Shown here piece by piece: positions 9,565 to 19,325 of a DNA stretch of 64,000 bases. Every line of letters begins with the position of its first letter. The first letter of the stretch is position 1. The notes below the pieces were generated by a model. The model was given only the letters and a program-made list of their open reading frames with translations. It made no database searches and was not told where the DNA came from. The position numbers and the translations under genes were made by a program. This DNA is from CAVZTX01 sp963778375 (lineage in GTDB: Bacteria; Chloroflexota; Ktedonobacteria; Ktedonobacterales; Ktedonobacteraceae), in contig CAVZTX010000023.1 of the NCBI GenBank assembly GCA_963778375.1, positions 62,001 through 126,000 on the forward strand, read 5' to 3'.

Positions 9565-11628
9565 ATGGCCGTTACATCCGACACCAAAACCACTCTGGAA
9601 AATCAGGTAGCAGGTTGGCTCACACCTAAAGAGTTCAGTATCCTGGAAGCCGTATGTGAGACATTTTTCCCCTCGTTAACACCACCGAGCGGAAGTTCTG
9701 AAGCTGTTGCTGCATATTATCGACGCAGTGCTGGTGATCTCCATGTGGCTCTGCTTGTAGCTGAGACATTGGCCCAGGAGAATGCTACCTCGCAGGCGCA
9801 GTTCCACCAATTATTGTCGCTGATGGCAAGTCCAGTGAGTGGATTGCTGCTCATCGGCGTGCCTAAGGCGTTTGTGGCGCTCTCCTTGGAGCAGCGTGAG
9901 AAGTATCTGCTGGCGATGGCAAATAGTCCGTTGGGTCAATTGCGACAGGGCTACCAAGCTATGAAACGGCTGACGGGCTTTATCTACTTGTCCGTTCCCA
10001 ATGAGCATGGTATCAATCCCAACTGGGAAGTGCTTGACTACACTGCACCCGCACCTCCATCTGCTGATGCTCCTCAGCCTATTCAGCCACTGACCATTTC
10101 GGAAGATACCACACTCGAAGCTGACGCGGTCGTCATTGGTTCAGGGGCTGGAGGTGGAGTGGTGGCCGGTGAGTTAGCCTCGGCTGGCAAGAGCGTCATC
10201 GTGCTGGAAAAGGGCGGCTACAATAACGAGGCGAACTTTACCTTGCAAGAGGCACAGGCAACACCTGAACTCTACTTGAAGCGAGGCACATTGACTACAA
10301 AAGATCTGGGTGTGATTATTCTGGCAGGCAGCACACTTGGGGGCGGTACGACGATAAACTGGATGACATCGCTTAGAACGCCACCTGAAATACTGGAGGA
10401 ATGGGAGCAGCGTTCTGGACTGAAAGGTTGTTTCACGAGCTCGCAGTTGCAGGATAGTTTTGCTGCCGTAGAGGAGCGCATCCATGTCAATAAGGAGAAT
10501 AGCGAGCATAACAAGCAGAATCAGTTGCTTGCCGATGGTTGTGAGTCGCTTGGATATCAGGTGGGCGTGATCCCGCGCAATGCCGTAGATTGCCAGCAGC
10601 GCTGTGGTACATGTGGCTTTGGTTGCCGCTTTGGTGCCAAGCAGTCCACTATGAAGACGTATTTACAGGATGCATATGAGCATGGGGCACGTATTCTTGT
10701 GCGCTGCAGCGCCGACAAAGTGTTGATTGAGAACGGACGAGCCGTAGGTGTCAAAGCTACTGTGACGAATACGGAGAGCGGTAAAACCTATAGTGTGACA
10801 ATTCGTGCCAAAGCTGTGATTGTAGCTGCTGGCTCAATTCACTCTCCGGCAGTCCTGCTGCGTTCAGGATTGGAGAACCGGCATATTGGCCGCCATTTGT
10901 ACCTGCACCCGGTTTCCAGTATTACCGGCATCTATCCTGAAAAGGTCTACCCCTGGCAAGGGGTAATGCAATCGGCCTACTCCCGGCAGTTCGCACACCT
11001 TGACGGGAACTACGGCTATGTGTTGGAGGTCCCGCCTGTACATCCTGGGCTGATTGGCCTATCGACTCCCTGGTATTCTGCGCGGGAGTATCGAGAACAG
11101 GTAGCTCAAGCCGCTAGCTTTGCAACCATTATTGTGCTTACTCGTGACAAAGGCGAGGGAACTGTTACCATTGATCATGATGGTGAGCCTATCATCGATT
11201 ATGTAACATCTGTGTACGACCGCAGGCATCTTTTGCATGGATTACGACAGGCAGCGCGTATCCATTTTGCCGCAGGGGCCAAAGCAGTCAACTCATTGCA
11301 TAATAAACGCACGCGCCTGGATCGACCGGAGAATGGGATGGTGAGCGAGCAGCAATTCCGCCAGTTTGACCGTCAATTAGAGCGTCACGGTATGGGTGTC
11401 AATCGCATTATGATGTTCACCGCTCATCAAATGGGAACGTGCCGTATGGGAGTTGATCCTCAGAATTCAGTGGTTGATGGCAATTGTCAGGTGCATGGAG
11501 TCGAGGGGTTGTTTGTTTGTGATGGGAGCATTTTTCCAGGGCCGTCTGGGGTGAATCCGATGTTAGTCGATTATGGGCTTAGTCACATAAGGCGAGCCAG
11601 TATATTAAGACAGTGGTGTAAAAGGTAG
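9565..11628 (+). CDS. GMC oxidoreductase (long-chain alcohol oxidase-like)
   Basis: About 687 residues. The first 150 or so resemble the gluconate-2-dehydrogenase subunit 3-like segment found at the start of fatty-alcohol oxidases. The FAD-binding GSGAGGG starts near residue 191 and is followed by VIVLEKGG; GSTLGGGTTINWM and a cysteine-rich CQQRCGTCGFGC segment come later. The C-terminus has HQMGTCRMG, CDGSIFP and SGVNPM, the substrate-binding end of GMC enzymes. After NPM the last 25 residues diverge from the usual family sequence, but no frame change is needed. The start at 9565 has AAGGGGG four bases upstream. It probably oxidises a hydrophobic alcohol; the acceptor is unknown. Confidence 0.88.
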   Translation: MAVTSDTKTTLENQVAGWLTPKEFSILEAVCETFFPSLTPPSGSSEAVAAYYRRSAGDLHVALLVAETLAQENATSQAQFHQLLSLMASPVSGLLLIGVPKAFVALSLEQREKYLLAMANSPLGQLRQGYQAMKRLTGFIYLSVPNEHGINPNWEVLDYTAPAPPSADAPQPIQPLTISEDTTLEADAVVIGSGAGGGVVAGELASAGKSVIVLEKGGYNNEANFTLQEAQATPELYLKRGTLTTKDLGVIILAGSTLGGGTTINWMTSLRTPPEILEEWEQRSGLKGCFTSSQLQDSFAAVEERIHVNKENSEHNKQNQLLADGCESLGYQVGVIPRNAVDCQQRCGTCGFGCRFGAKQSTMKTYLQDAYEHGARILVRCSADKVLIENGRAVGVKATVTNTESGKTYSVTIRAKAVIVAAGSIHSPAVLLRSGLENRHIGRHLYLHPVSSITGIYPEKVYPWQGVMQSAYSRQFAHLDGNYGYVLEVPPVHPGLIGLSTPWYSAREYREQVAQAASFATIIVLTRDKGEGTVTIDHDGEPIIDYVTSVYDRRHLLHGLRQAARIHFAAGAKAVNSLHNKRTRLDRPENGMVSEQQFRQFDRQLERHGMGVNRIMMFTAHQMGTCRMGVDPQNSVVDGNCQVHGVEGLFVCDGSIFPGPSGVNPMLVDYGLSHIRRASILRQWCKR

Positions 11629-11746
11629 GCCGCATCCGGCTTTTTTGTTTTTAAGGCGTCTCTTGTCGATACTTTTCAGCCATGTTACCATTGTAATGTG
11701 ATGAAAGAGACACTCTTACCTCTCTCTTATGAAAGGCAGAACTGAT

Positions 11747-12352
11747 ATGACTATAACATCGGGAAGAGTGCCAATGGTCACTATTGCTGACAACGTCTCA
11801 GGACCAGGGCAGGGTCGATGGACCTATAAAGATTATGCAGCCATTCCAGATGATGGGAAGCGCTATGAGATTGTAGATGGAGTGCTTTATATGACACCTT
11901 CTCCTAATGAAGGGCACCAGACAACTGTGGGTCGGCTATTCCGTTATCTTTCGGTGTATATTGAAGATGCTGGCTTGGGACGAGTGTATCTAGCCCCGTT
12001 TGATGTTGAACTGGCTCCATATGTGGTTGTCCAGCCAGACGTGTTCGTAATTCTGAACGCAAACCGCGAGAAAATTACGCAGTCACGCGTCATTGGAGCG
12101 CCTGATCTAGTTGTTGAGGTCTCTTCACCTGGCACAGTAGGATTTGATCGGGATGAGAAGCGCGGTGCTTACGCACGAGCAGGTGTGCCAGAGTATTGGA
12201 TTGCGGACCCAGGAACACATACTGTTGAAGTGTTCGTGTTGGAAGTAGGTGTGTACCATTCGCTTGGTGTCTTTGAAGGACAGGCGATACTGCCATCACA
12301 GGTCTTGCTGGATTTTCCCATACATGTAGATCAATTTTTTGCCAGGGTCTAA
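11747..12352 (+). CDS. Uma2 family (DUF820) putative restriction-endonuclease-like protein
   Basis: About 201 residues with the PD-(D/E)XK-like fold signature of Uma2 proteins: YEIVDGVLYM (about residue 47), VQPDVFVI, then PDLVVEVSSPGT with its catalytic-type Glu, DRDEKRGAYARAGVPEYWI and a Tyr-Trp end. Uma2 genes are abundant in Chloroflexota, cyanobacteria and Deinococcota, and their function is poorly established. The start at 11747 follows AAAGGCAG by seven bases. It is a single gene with no partner, so there is no sign of a restriction system or toxin-antitoxin pair. Confidence 0.88.
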   Translation: MTITSGRVPMVTIADNVSGPGQGRWTYKDYAAIPDDGKRYEIVDGVLYMTPSPNEGHQTTVGRLFRYLSVYIEDAGLGRVYLAPFDVELAPYVVVQPDVFVILNANREKITQSRVIGAPDLVVEVSSPGTVGFDRDEKRGAYARAGVPEYWIADPGTHTVEVFVLEVGVYHSLGVFEGQAILPSQVLLDFPIHVDQFFARV

Positions 12353-12354
12353 TG

Positions 12355-12427
12355 TGGATGTCTCTTGTGATTCTTTACATCTGCTTTGTAATAGATCAAG
12401 CTGCCGAGCCGGGAATCGAGACATCCA
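12355..12427. other. Widely spaced 10-bp inverted repeat in a leader region
   Basis: TGGATGTCTC at 12355-12364 is matched by its exact reverse complement at 12418-12427, 53 bases apart, between the Uma2 gene and the NHL gene. It could fold in the leader RNA of the downstream gene or be a chance or degenerate repeat. No known riboswitch is recognised. The rest of the 262-base gap shows only the AGGAGGAA ribosome-binding site at about 12600. Confidence 0.35.
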
Positions 12428-12614
12428 TATATTCTGCTGTGGACTGTGGTAGAGGAATCGGCTCTTGATCCTCGATCATCCCCTGGATATGCATCATATT
12501 GCTTACAGAAGTGTAACCTCTCACCGTATCTTCTCAACGGGGAATATTTAGCGAGGGGCTGCCGCATACGCCTCTCAACATCCCTCATTAAATTGTCTTA
12601 GGAGGAACAAGACG

Positions 12615-13753
12615 ATGACACGGAACCGCATCTACCTGCTCGCACCCGTTCTCCTGACCTGCGTTGTAGCAGCCGTTCTGGCGATCCTGCCAGGGCTGGC
12701 ACTGGCTTCTAGTGGCTCCTTCATAGGAAATTTCCACAACATTAGTACCATTGCTTCGACTGTACCCTAAGAATGGCGATATCAATCCGTATGGGACGGT
12801 TGTAGTCCCGAACTCAGTTGGTAAGCTCGTTAAAGGCGATGTACTGATTAGTAACTTTAACAATAGCAAAAACCTTCAGGGTACCGGCACGACCATTGTT
12901 CAGATCTCGCCAGATGGCTCATTTAGCGTCTTTGCCCGCGTTAAGGCAAATGATTTGCCCGGAGCTTGTCCCGGTGGCGTTGGTTTAACTACCGCGCTTG
13001 CCGTGCTGCAACGTGGATGGGTGATTGTCGGCAGCCTGCCAACGACCGATGGCACCTCAGCTACTGCTAAAGCGGGGTGCTTGATTGTCCTGGACAGTAA
13101 CGGTGATGTTGCCGAGACTTTTTCTGGCTCGCCCGATCAATGGCCCCTGGGATATGACTGCACTGGATGGAGGGAACTGGGCCGATCTCTTTGTCACAAA
13201 TGTACTTAATGGCACTGTTGCGGCTAATGGTAATGTGGTGAACAAAGGTACGGTCGTTCGCATCGACCTGAATGTTCCTAATTCAGGCGAGGGCATGCCT
13301 AGCATCGAGTCGACGACTGTGATCGGCTCTGGCTTCGCGGAGCGAACCGATCCCGCTGCGCTGGTGATTGGACCAACCGGCGTCGGGCTGAGTGGTGATA
13401 CCCTCTATGTTGCTGATAGCCTCAACAATCGCGTTGTAGCTATTCCTGATGCAACCGAACGTACATCCTCGGCTCATACCGGAAATGTGGTCAGCGCTAA
13501 TGGCTTCATGAATGATCCGCTGGGGCTGACTATTGCACCCAACGGCGATATCCTGATCGTCAATGGCAACAACGGTAGAATTGTCGAGATAACGCCGGGC
13601 GGCAATCAAATTGACCACAAATTTTTGGATAAGACGGTTGCTCCGGGTAGCGCTCCAGGCGCTGGCTGTCTCTTCGGCCTGGCCGTTGTTCCAGGTGGCA
13701 GTGGTCTTTACTTTGTTGATGACTGCGATAACACGCTGAAGCTGCTCTCCTAA
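12615..13753 (+). pseudogene. Secreted NHL-repeat beta-propeller protein, two frameshifts
   Basis: The ATG at 12615 follows AGGAGGAA and opens a clear signal peptide (MTRNR, hydrophobic core, ALASSG). The frame hits TAA at 12768, but the same protein continues in the +1 frame (KNGDINPYG...) to about 13134 and again in the next +1 frame (INGPWDMTALDGGNW...) to the stop at 13753. Rejoined it gives about 378 residues with propeller-type repeats such as GDTLYVADSLNNRVV and NGDILIVNGNNGRIVEI. Both junctions lie in a CCC triplet: removing one C restores the frame each time. It is probably an exported sugar- or ligand-binding propeller. It may be a true pseudogene, a sequencing artefact or, less likely, recoded. 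Confidence 0.75.
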
Positions 13754-13775
13754 GATCGTCTCACTCATGGGGAAA

Positions 13776-13806
13776 AGAAAGGGCACCTCTTGCAGGTGCC
13801 CTTTCT
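13776..13806. terminator. Bidirectional hairpin terminator
   Basis: A perfect 13-bp stem (AGAAAGGGCACCT with its complement) and five-base loop lie between two convergent genes. The stem itself ends in a T-rich stretch on one strand and an A-rich stretch on the other, so it can end transcription from both sides. Confidence 0.8.
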
Positions 13807-13834
13807 GTGCGTTTGCACAACCGCAACTTAACCC

Positions 13835-14407
13835 CTAACTGCTCAATTTAATCATGGCGCGCTTTAATTTAAGGCGAGTTCTGGCAAGCACGAAAACCAC
13901 AACACCTGTCCAGAGTGTGCCCAAAAGAATCAGGATGCCGCCAATGTCGCGGCCGGGATTGTTGAGTGGAGATGCGTTCTGTCTGACCGTATAGTCGGTC
14001 GTGGTAAATTTTGTGGTTGGATGACCGAAACGATCGTACATCTGAAGGGCAACGATGCGATAGGGCAATGGATAACTATAGTAGACATCAACGCGTTCGT
14101 TTTTGAAAAGCTGGCCAGGATGTAGGGCGTTTTTATCAAAGATGAAAAGGTCGTTGGAGGCAGTGCTGATTTGTAAGTAGCTTGCAGCATACTGCCCTTC
14201 CGCGTTCATCTGGTCATACCAGTTCTGAACATACCCGGTCATTTCCTTATAAGGGCTGCCCAAATTGAGTACAAGAAACACGATGCCAATGCCAATAAAA
14301 AAGGGTCCCTGAAGAACAAACCAGACAGAATTGAGGGCTTTTTTCTGCTCTGGACGCTCGCTCATTGCTATTTCTGCTGATACAGGTGGTGGTGTAGTGA
14401 GCATCAT
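13835..14407 (-). CDS. Unknown two-helix membrane protein
   Basis: About 190 residues with one hydrophobic helix near the N-terminus (about residues 33-52), a soluble middle part of about 100 residues and a second helix near the C-terminus followed by a basic tail. I do not recognise the family. The middle has aromatic, Tyr-rich strands (YYSYPLPYRIVALQMYD) and probably faces outside. The ATG at 14407 is next to the purine-rich AGAAAGAGAAAAG; a GTG at 14452 is an alternative. It is convergent with the NHL gene and shares its terminator. Confidence 0.6.
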   Translation of the reverse strand: MMLTTPPPVSAEIAMSERPEQKKALNSVWFVLQGPFFIGIGIVFLVLNLGSPYKEMTGYVQNWYDQMNAEGQYAASYLQISTASNDLFIFDKNALHPGQLFKNERVDVYYSYPLPYRIVALQMYDRFGHPTTKFTTTDYTVRQNASPLNNPGRDIGGILILLGTLWTGVVVFVLARTRLKLKRAMIKLSS

Positions 14408-14540
14408 CTTTTCTCTTTCTCTGGAAACACCGTTTCTCAGTGTCGGGATCACTCGCTCTGTGTTCTGCTCCCCTAAGAGGAGAATACAAGTCTTCTATAA
14501 AGATAGACGCAAACCTTCGCGATTTCCCACATATCAATTC

Positions 14541-15615
14541 TTATCTTCTTTCCACCCCCAATCCGCTCTTTCCACCTGATAGATCGTACACTCCACCTCT
14601 CTGCTCATATCCCCCTGTAAACGGGTCATCGGTCATTAACATCGGTGTATCTAGATCAATATAGCGAAAACCGCCGAGACCGGCGACAAAATGCGCAGCG
14701 GCGCTGATTGCCAGACGCGACTCCATCATAGCGCCAATCATCAATTGAGTATGTGTGGCGCGGCACACGGCTGCAATATCCAGGGCTTCCACGAAGCCGC
14801 ACTTCATCAGTTTGATGTTCACGACGTTGGCTGCTCCCATTGCGATCAAGTGAGCGACATTAGCGGCACTGTAGGCGCTTTCGTCGGCTGCAATAGGCAC
14901 TGATGTATGTTGGGTGACGTAGCGCAGACCTTCATAATCGTCCTTATGCACGGGCTGTTCCATCATCAGGGGGCGAATATCGTGGTCATTCAGAGCTTCA
15001 AGGCACAGTAAGGCATCGTTGGCTGTATAGCCCTGGTTGGCATCCAAAGTTAGGCCAAGGCCAGGCGCACCTTCACGGATGGCTTCGACACGCGCTACAT
15101 CGTCCACGGAGGTTTCCACCGACTTTGACCTTGATAGTGGTGATGCCGCGTGCCACGATATCCTTTGCCAGCTCATAACCATGTTCGGGTGTGACCATAG
15201 GAATACTCATATCGGTTTCGACCGATGTGCTGGCACCACCAAAGAACACGTACAATGGTATTCCATACGAACGTGTGAGCGCGTCAAGCAGCGCCATTTC
15301 TATGCCAGCGCAGGCGGTATTCTGGCTGAAATAGACGCTATGAATCAAACGTGAGAGCGTGCGCCAGTGAGCAGCATCCTGGCCTTCGATCAATGCTGCG
15401 CATCCGCGTGCCGCAGCGAGCGCGGTTTCCTGTGTTTCGCCTGTGCTGGGTGAGAAAGGCGCACATTCGCCATAGCCTCTACTACCATCTTCCAGAGTGA
15501 TGGTGATGAGTACGTTGCGTGCCTCTGAGACACTCCCTGTGGAGATGGTGAATGGCTCTAATAGGGGAATATTTAAGGGTTCGACGGTAACAGAACGGAT
15601 GGTGGTGCGTGACAT
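14541..15615 (-). pseudogene. Dipeptide (L-Ala-D/L-Glu-type) epimerase, frameshifted
   Basis: An enolase-superfamily enzyme. The first half from the ATG at 15615 (SD GAGGA) has the capping domain and ends in TIKVKVG, the strand with the catalytic Lys-x-Lys. The second half, one frame on, has LTLDANQGY, the second metal ligands in MMEQPV and AADESA, and NIKLMKCGF with the second catalytic lysine. The frame breaks near 15117; one extra base or two missing bases would explain it. Rejoined length is about 358 residues, normal for the family. It follows murF and ddl, which suggests epimerising muropeptide-derived L-Ala-D-Glu for cell-wall recycling. Confidence 0.82.
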
Positions 15616-15662
15616 GATTTTCCTCACATGCTGGTCCTATTGCGTTGCCTATCGCGTGACGC

Positions 15663-16745
15663 TCAATTGCCAGTTCGATCAGGCGGTCCAACAATTGCTG
15701 GATATGAGAGGCCACTAGCCTCCCACAACTTGGGATACATGCTAATTTGCGTAAAGCCTGGCATTGTATTCACTTCGTTGATAAAGACCTGGCCGCTATC
15801 CTTATCGATGAAGAAATCGACGCGTGCCAGTCCGCTGAGGTCGAGCGCGAGAAAGGCTTGTACCGCCTGGCGGCGCACTTCTTCCGCTGTTGCTTGTGGG
15901 ATATTGGCGGGGATCACTACCTCTGATTTGCCATCGATATACTTGGCATTGTAGTCGTAAAATTCGTTGCTAGCGATGACCTCGCCAACTACGGAAGCGA
16001 GTGGCTCATCGTTGCCTAGTACGGCACACTCAACTTCACGGCAGTTCACAGCTCGCTCAATGATGATCTTGTGATCATACTCGGCCGCTACGTTGATGGC
16101 ATGCTCTAATTCGACGCGATCATGCGCTTTATTTATGCCTACACTCGACCCCAGGTTGACCGGCTTAACGAAGCAGGGATAGCCGAAACTTTCCTCAATG
16201 CTATTCATGACGGTCTCAGGTGACCGCTCCCACTCGTATCGTCTACACACAATATGCTCAACAGTAGGCAGGCCAACTGCGCGAAATACCAGCTTCATTT
16301 TTTCTTTGTCCATGCCCAGCGCGGAGCCTAGCACACCGCAGCCAATGTAGGGAACGTTTGCCATCTCTAGCAGCCCTTGTAGCGCTCCATCCTCACCATA
16401 GGGACCATGCATAACGGGAAAGATGACATCGATTGCTCCCTGATTACCAAGCTGTTCTCCACTCTGCACAGGAATAAGGCGGCGGAGACTAGGATCACCC
16501 GTCAGTGTGACAGCCGTGGTTTGCTCCAAACCCGCATCTTCACTAACACTCTGCTCGGCGGCCAGCAACTTCTGGGGCTTTGTACCCAGCAGCCACGAGC
16601 CTTCTTTGGTAATGCCAATTGGGACAACCTCGTATTTATCTTTATTCAGGTTTGCGATTACTGATGTGGCGGAGGCAAGCGATACTTCGTGTTCGCCTGA
16701 CCGACCGCCGAAGACAAGACCGATACGGATTTTCTTTTCTGCCAT
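15663..16745 (-). CDS. ddl: D-alanine--D-alanine ligase with altered C-terminus (frameshift)
   Basis: ATP-grasp ligase making D-Ala-D-Ala for peptidoglycan. Visible are GGRSGEHEVS (residues 13-22), HGPYGEDG, the ATP-site KPVNLGSSVGI, a VECAVLG strand, and INEVNTMPGFT with Glu/Asn metal ligands near the end. The start follows GGAGA, 10 bases after the end of murF. Near 15697 the frame changes: the read protein ends AIVGPPDRTGN, while the adjacent frame gives QLLDRLIELAIERH, exactly the usual Ddl ending. One extra base in GCAA accounts for this. The catalytic residues lie before the lesion. In the corrected frame no stop appears until 15482, so a second small lesion near 15650 is possible. Confidence 0.9.
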   Translation of the reverse strand: MAEKKIRIGLVFGGRSGEHEVSLASATSVIANLNKDKYEVVPIGITKEGSWLLGTKPQKLLAAEQSVSEDAGLEQTTAVTLTGDPSLRRLIPVQSGEQLGNQGAIDVIFPVMHGPYGEDGALQGLLEMANVPYIGCGVLGSALGMDKEKMKLVFRAVGLPTVEHIVCRRYEWERSPETVMNSIEESFGYPCFVKPVNLGSSVGINKAHDRVELEHAINVAAEYDHKIIIERAVNCREVECAVLGNDEPLASVVGEVIASNEFYDYNAKYIDGKSEVVIPANIPQATAEEVRRQAVQAFLALDLSGLARVDFFIDKDSGQVFINEVNTMPGFTQISMYPKLWEASGLSYPAIVGPPDRTGN

Positions 16746-16755
16746 ATTTCTCTCC

Positions 16756-18181
16756 TTAGAACATAGTGAGCATGGTCTCCATACACATACCGCGTGAGCC
16801 TTTGAGCAGTACGAGATCTTCGCTACGCACTTGCTCTTTGAGCAGATCGGCGGCGGCGCGTTTAGCTGCCTCTAATTCAGGACCATTATCGACATCGGCG
16901 CTGAAGTAGTAGGCGTTCTCTATTGGCATACCTGCCGCGATAGCTCCCTCAACGAAGAAACGCGCCTCGTTACCAATAGCAACCAGGTAATCGATGACGC
17001 CAACCAGTGCTTCACCACTCATACGGTGCTCAGCAGGTGCATATTGACCCAGTTCGAAAATGTCGCCCAGAACAGCCCAGCGTTTCCCTCCAGGGGATAT
17101 GTTAGTATTGTGCATTGCTCTGGTAATGGCGATAATCGAGTGCCGATTGGCGTTATAGGTATCATCGATCAAGGTGCTGCCGTTGGGGCCGAGTTTGATC
17201 TGGCAGCGTCCCTTCGCCGGTGATAGGTCTTCCAGGGCTGCACGAGTATCTTCGAGTTCCATTCCAGCTGCACACCCTGCTGCCGCCGCTGCCAATGCCA
17301 GCATCACGCCGTGTTCACCCGGCAAATGTAGCTGTACACGTGTCTGTTGTCCATGATAGCTTAAGGTAAAGCTCAGACCGCGTAGGGTATCACCACCGAT
17401 ATCGCTTCCCCGCACCTCAGCACCTTCACTCAATCCAAAATACAATACACGTGCTCGCGTCTTTGCACTCATTCCACGTACATTGGGATCGTCGTAGTTG
17501 AGGATGGCAATGCCTTCTGGGGTGAGCGCCTGGACCAGTTCGCTCTTTAGCGATTGCAACCCGTTCCTGCGACCCGAATATGCCGAGATGTGCCGCCCCC
17601 ACATTGGTGATGATTGACCAGTTTGGCCTGGCAATTGTATTGCAAAGCCACGCCAACTCCCCAACCCACTGCGCACCCATTTCCAGTACGGCATAGCGGT
17701 GCTGCGGTTCGAGGCGTAACAGGGTCAAGGGGAAGCCGATTTCGTTGTTATAGGATGCGAATGTCTTGAGTGTGGGAGCTTGTCGACTTAAAACGGCTGC
17801 GGTGGCCTCTTTTGTGCTCGTTTTGCCATTGCTACCGGTGATGCCAATCAAGGTAGTATGTTCCTGCCTCTGTGTGCGTACACGTGCGGTGGCATGCAGC
17901 GCCTCTACAACATCTGGCACAATGATTTGCAGAAAATCTGGAGGAACATCACTCACCGCTTCAGTGCAAAGCGCGGCTCCCGCTCCTGCTCTTGCCACCT
18001 GCGGGATGAAGCGATGTCCATCGACACGCGCACCTTTTATGGCAACGAAAAGGTCATCCTGGCTTACCTCGCGACTATCATGTTGTGCGCAAGGAAATGT
18101 TTGTGCGGGATCAGGTGTTGTTGTGCTGTGTAAGTGAACCTTGTCTCCGTTGCCTTGCAGTATATCATTGAGGGTGAACAT
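16756..18181 (-). pseudogene. murF: UDP-MurNAc-tripeptide--D-Ala-D-Ala ligase, frameshifted
   Basis: The enzyme adds D-Ala-D-Ala to the UDP-MurNAc peptide, the last cytoplasmic step before lipid I. The first frame (ATG at 18181) has the N-terminal Mur domain, the P-loop GITGSNGKTSTKE and the NEIGFPLTLL motif, and runs to ITNVGAAHLG. It then loses frame near 17545. The next frame resumes with SELVQALTPEGIAILNYDD and runs through LIDDTYNANRHS and LKGSRGM to the stop at 16756. One extra base restores VAIAKSELVQAL, the usual alignment. Total length of about 475 residues is normal. MurF is generally essential, so a real knock-out would be surprising unless another copy exists. Confidence 0.87.
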
Positions 18182-18498
18182 GTCCTTTATATCCTCTGCT
18201 TCTCTACTTTTGTTGCCATTGAGCGGATTATACCATAAGCTCTATCTACCACCCTATCTCCAAAAACGATAGACTCTCCATCGAAGGATACAGCCTTTGT
18301 TGGTTTGCTAAACGCAATGTGGGCCTCACATCCTTCGTTGCACTCAGGATGACCTATCCCGGCCAAATGGTTATCCTTTGATTTGCAGGAAGCGATGAGT
18401 ACCTGTTACATTTATGGTTGAGAAGCCCCTTTTTCACATCTTGGGGCGTCTACTTGTATAGTGATCTCTTCAGAGAAAGCGTGAAGGAGATGTATAAC
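18182..18498. other. Divergent intergenic region with partial repeat
   Basis: A 317-base gap between murF (leftward) and the Pr6Pr gene (rightward). It holds promoters in principle, but no convincing -35/-10 pair was picked out. A degenerate copy of repeat family B lies at about 18329-18353. No small gene was recognised. Confidence 0.5.
18329..18353. repeat. Repeat family B, degenerate half copy
   Basis: The segment contains ATCCTTCG and ends in TCAGGATGAC, the same ends seen in copies near 30541, 33161, 54433 and 57458. It can form a short hairpin through ATCCT/AGGAT pairing. Confidence 0.6.
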
Positions 18499-19188
18499 GT
18501 GAATATGAATGTGGGCCTTGTCCGATTCCGCCTGGGATGGGCATTGCTTGGTATCGCTGGACTGCTATTGCAAGCGATCGCTACAGAGATGACTCGCTCC
18601 GGTTATTTTACAGACGTGACTCGCTTTGTCAACTTCTTCAGTTATTTCACGATCCTCACGAATCTGTTTATTACCATCTGGTTTGTGCTTGCGTTTCGTT
18701 CGCGACAAATGGGACAATCTCGTTGGTGGGGTGATCAGCCAGAAATCAAGGGAGCATTACTACTAGCTGGCAGTGTCACCATTCTCGTCTATTGGACTTT
18801 ACTGGTCGATATCCCGATTCCAAACGTGACCGGCGAGATAGCAAACTTTTTGTTACATCTTCTCGTTCCGCTGGGATTATGGATCGACTGGCTGATTGTA
18901 GGAGATCCGATGACGAAGTCATATAGGAAAATGCTCAGCGCATGGTTGATTTTCCCTATCGTCTTTGTGATCTATACCGAGGTGCGCGGTCCCTTTGCTC
19001 ACTGGTATCCCTACTTTTTCCTCGATCCTCAAGCTGTGGGCGGTGCCGGGAAATTGGTGCTATGGATCATTGGTATGATGCTCCTATTTGGAGTGGTGGC
19101 CAGTCTTATCTTCTGGCTGTATCAAAAGCGTGGTGGCTTACAAATAGTACCGGCTGACAATGTTATGTCTCAGGCGAATCGCTTGTAG
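18499..19188 (+). CDS. Pr6Pr family six-helix membrane protein
   Basis: About 229 residues with six predicted membrane helices and almost no large loops. The second helix region carries NFFSYFTILTNLF, and later YTEVRGPFAHWYPYFFLD and a GG pair precede the last helix. These are the marks of the Pr6Pr / FAR-17a-AIG1-like family, whose eukaryotic relatives hydrolyse hydroxy-fatty-acid esters. The bacterial role is unknown. AAGGAG at 18484-18489 best serves the GTG at 18499; ATGs at 18490 and 18505 are alternatives. Confidence 0.72.
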   Translation: MNMNVGLVRFRLGWALLGIAGLLLQAIATEMTRSGYFTDVTRFVNFFSYFTILTNLFITIWFVLAFRSRQMGQSRWWGDQPEIKGALLLAGSVTILVYWTLLVDIPIPNVTGEIANFLLHLLVPLGLWIDWLIVGDPMTKSYRKMLSAWLIFPIVFVIYTEVRGPFAHWYPYFFLDPQAVGGAGKLVLWIIGMMLLFGVVASLIFWLYQKRGGLQIVPADNVMSQANRL

Positions 19189-19292
19189 CAATCGAGCGAG
19201 ATCAGGAACGCTTAACCCTCCTAAAAAGAACTCTTGCGTTGATTGAGCTTCAGGATAGACCTGATTACTCCTACTAATAAAAAGTTAGATAC

Positions 19293-19321
19293 TTGACAAA
19301 AGAAAGTAAACATGTTATAAT
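19293..19321 (+). promoter_or_regulatory. Consensus sigma-70 promoter of the yceI gene
   Basis: TTGACA at 19293-19298 and TATAAT at 19316-19321 are separated by exactly 17 bases. Both hexamers are perfect matches to the housekeeping consensus, which is rare in this window and implies strong or tightly repressed expression. Confidence 0.9.
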
Positions 19322-19325
19322 CACT

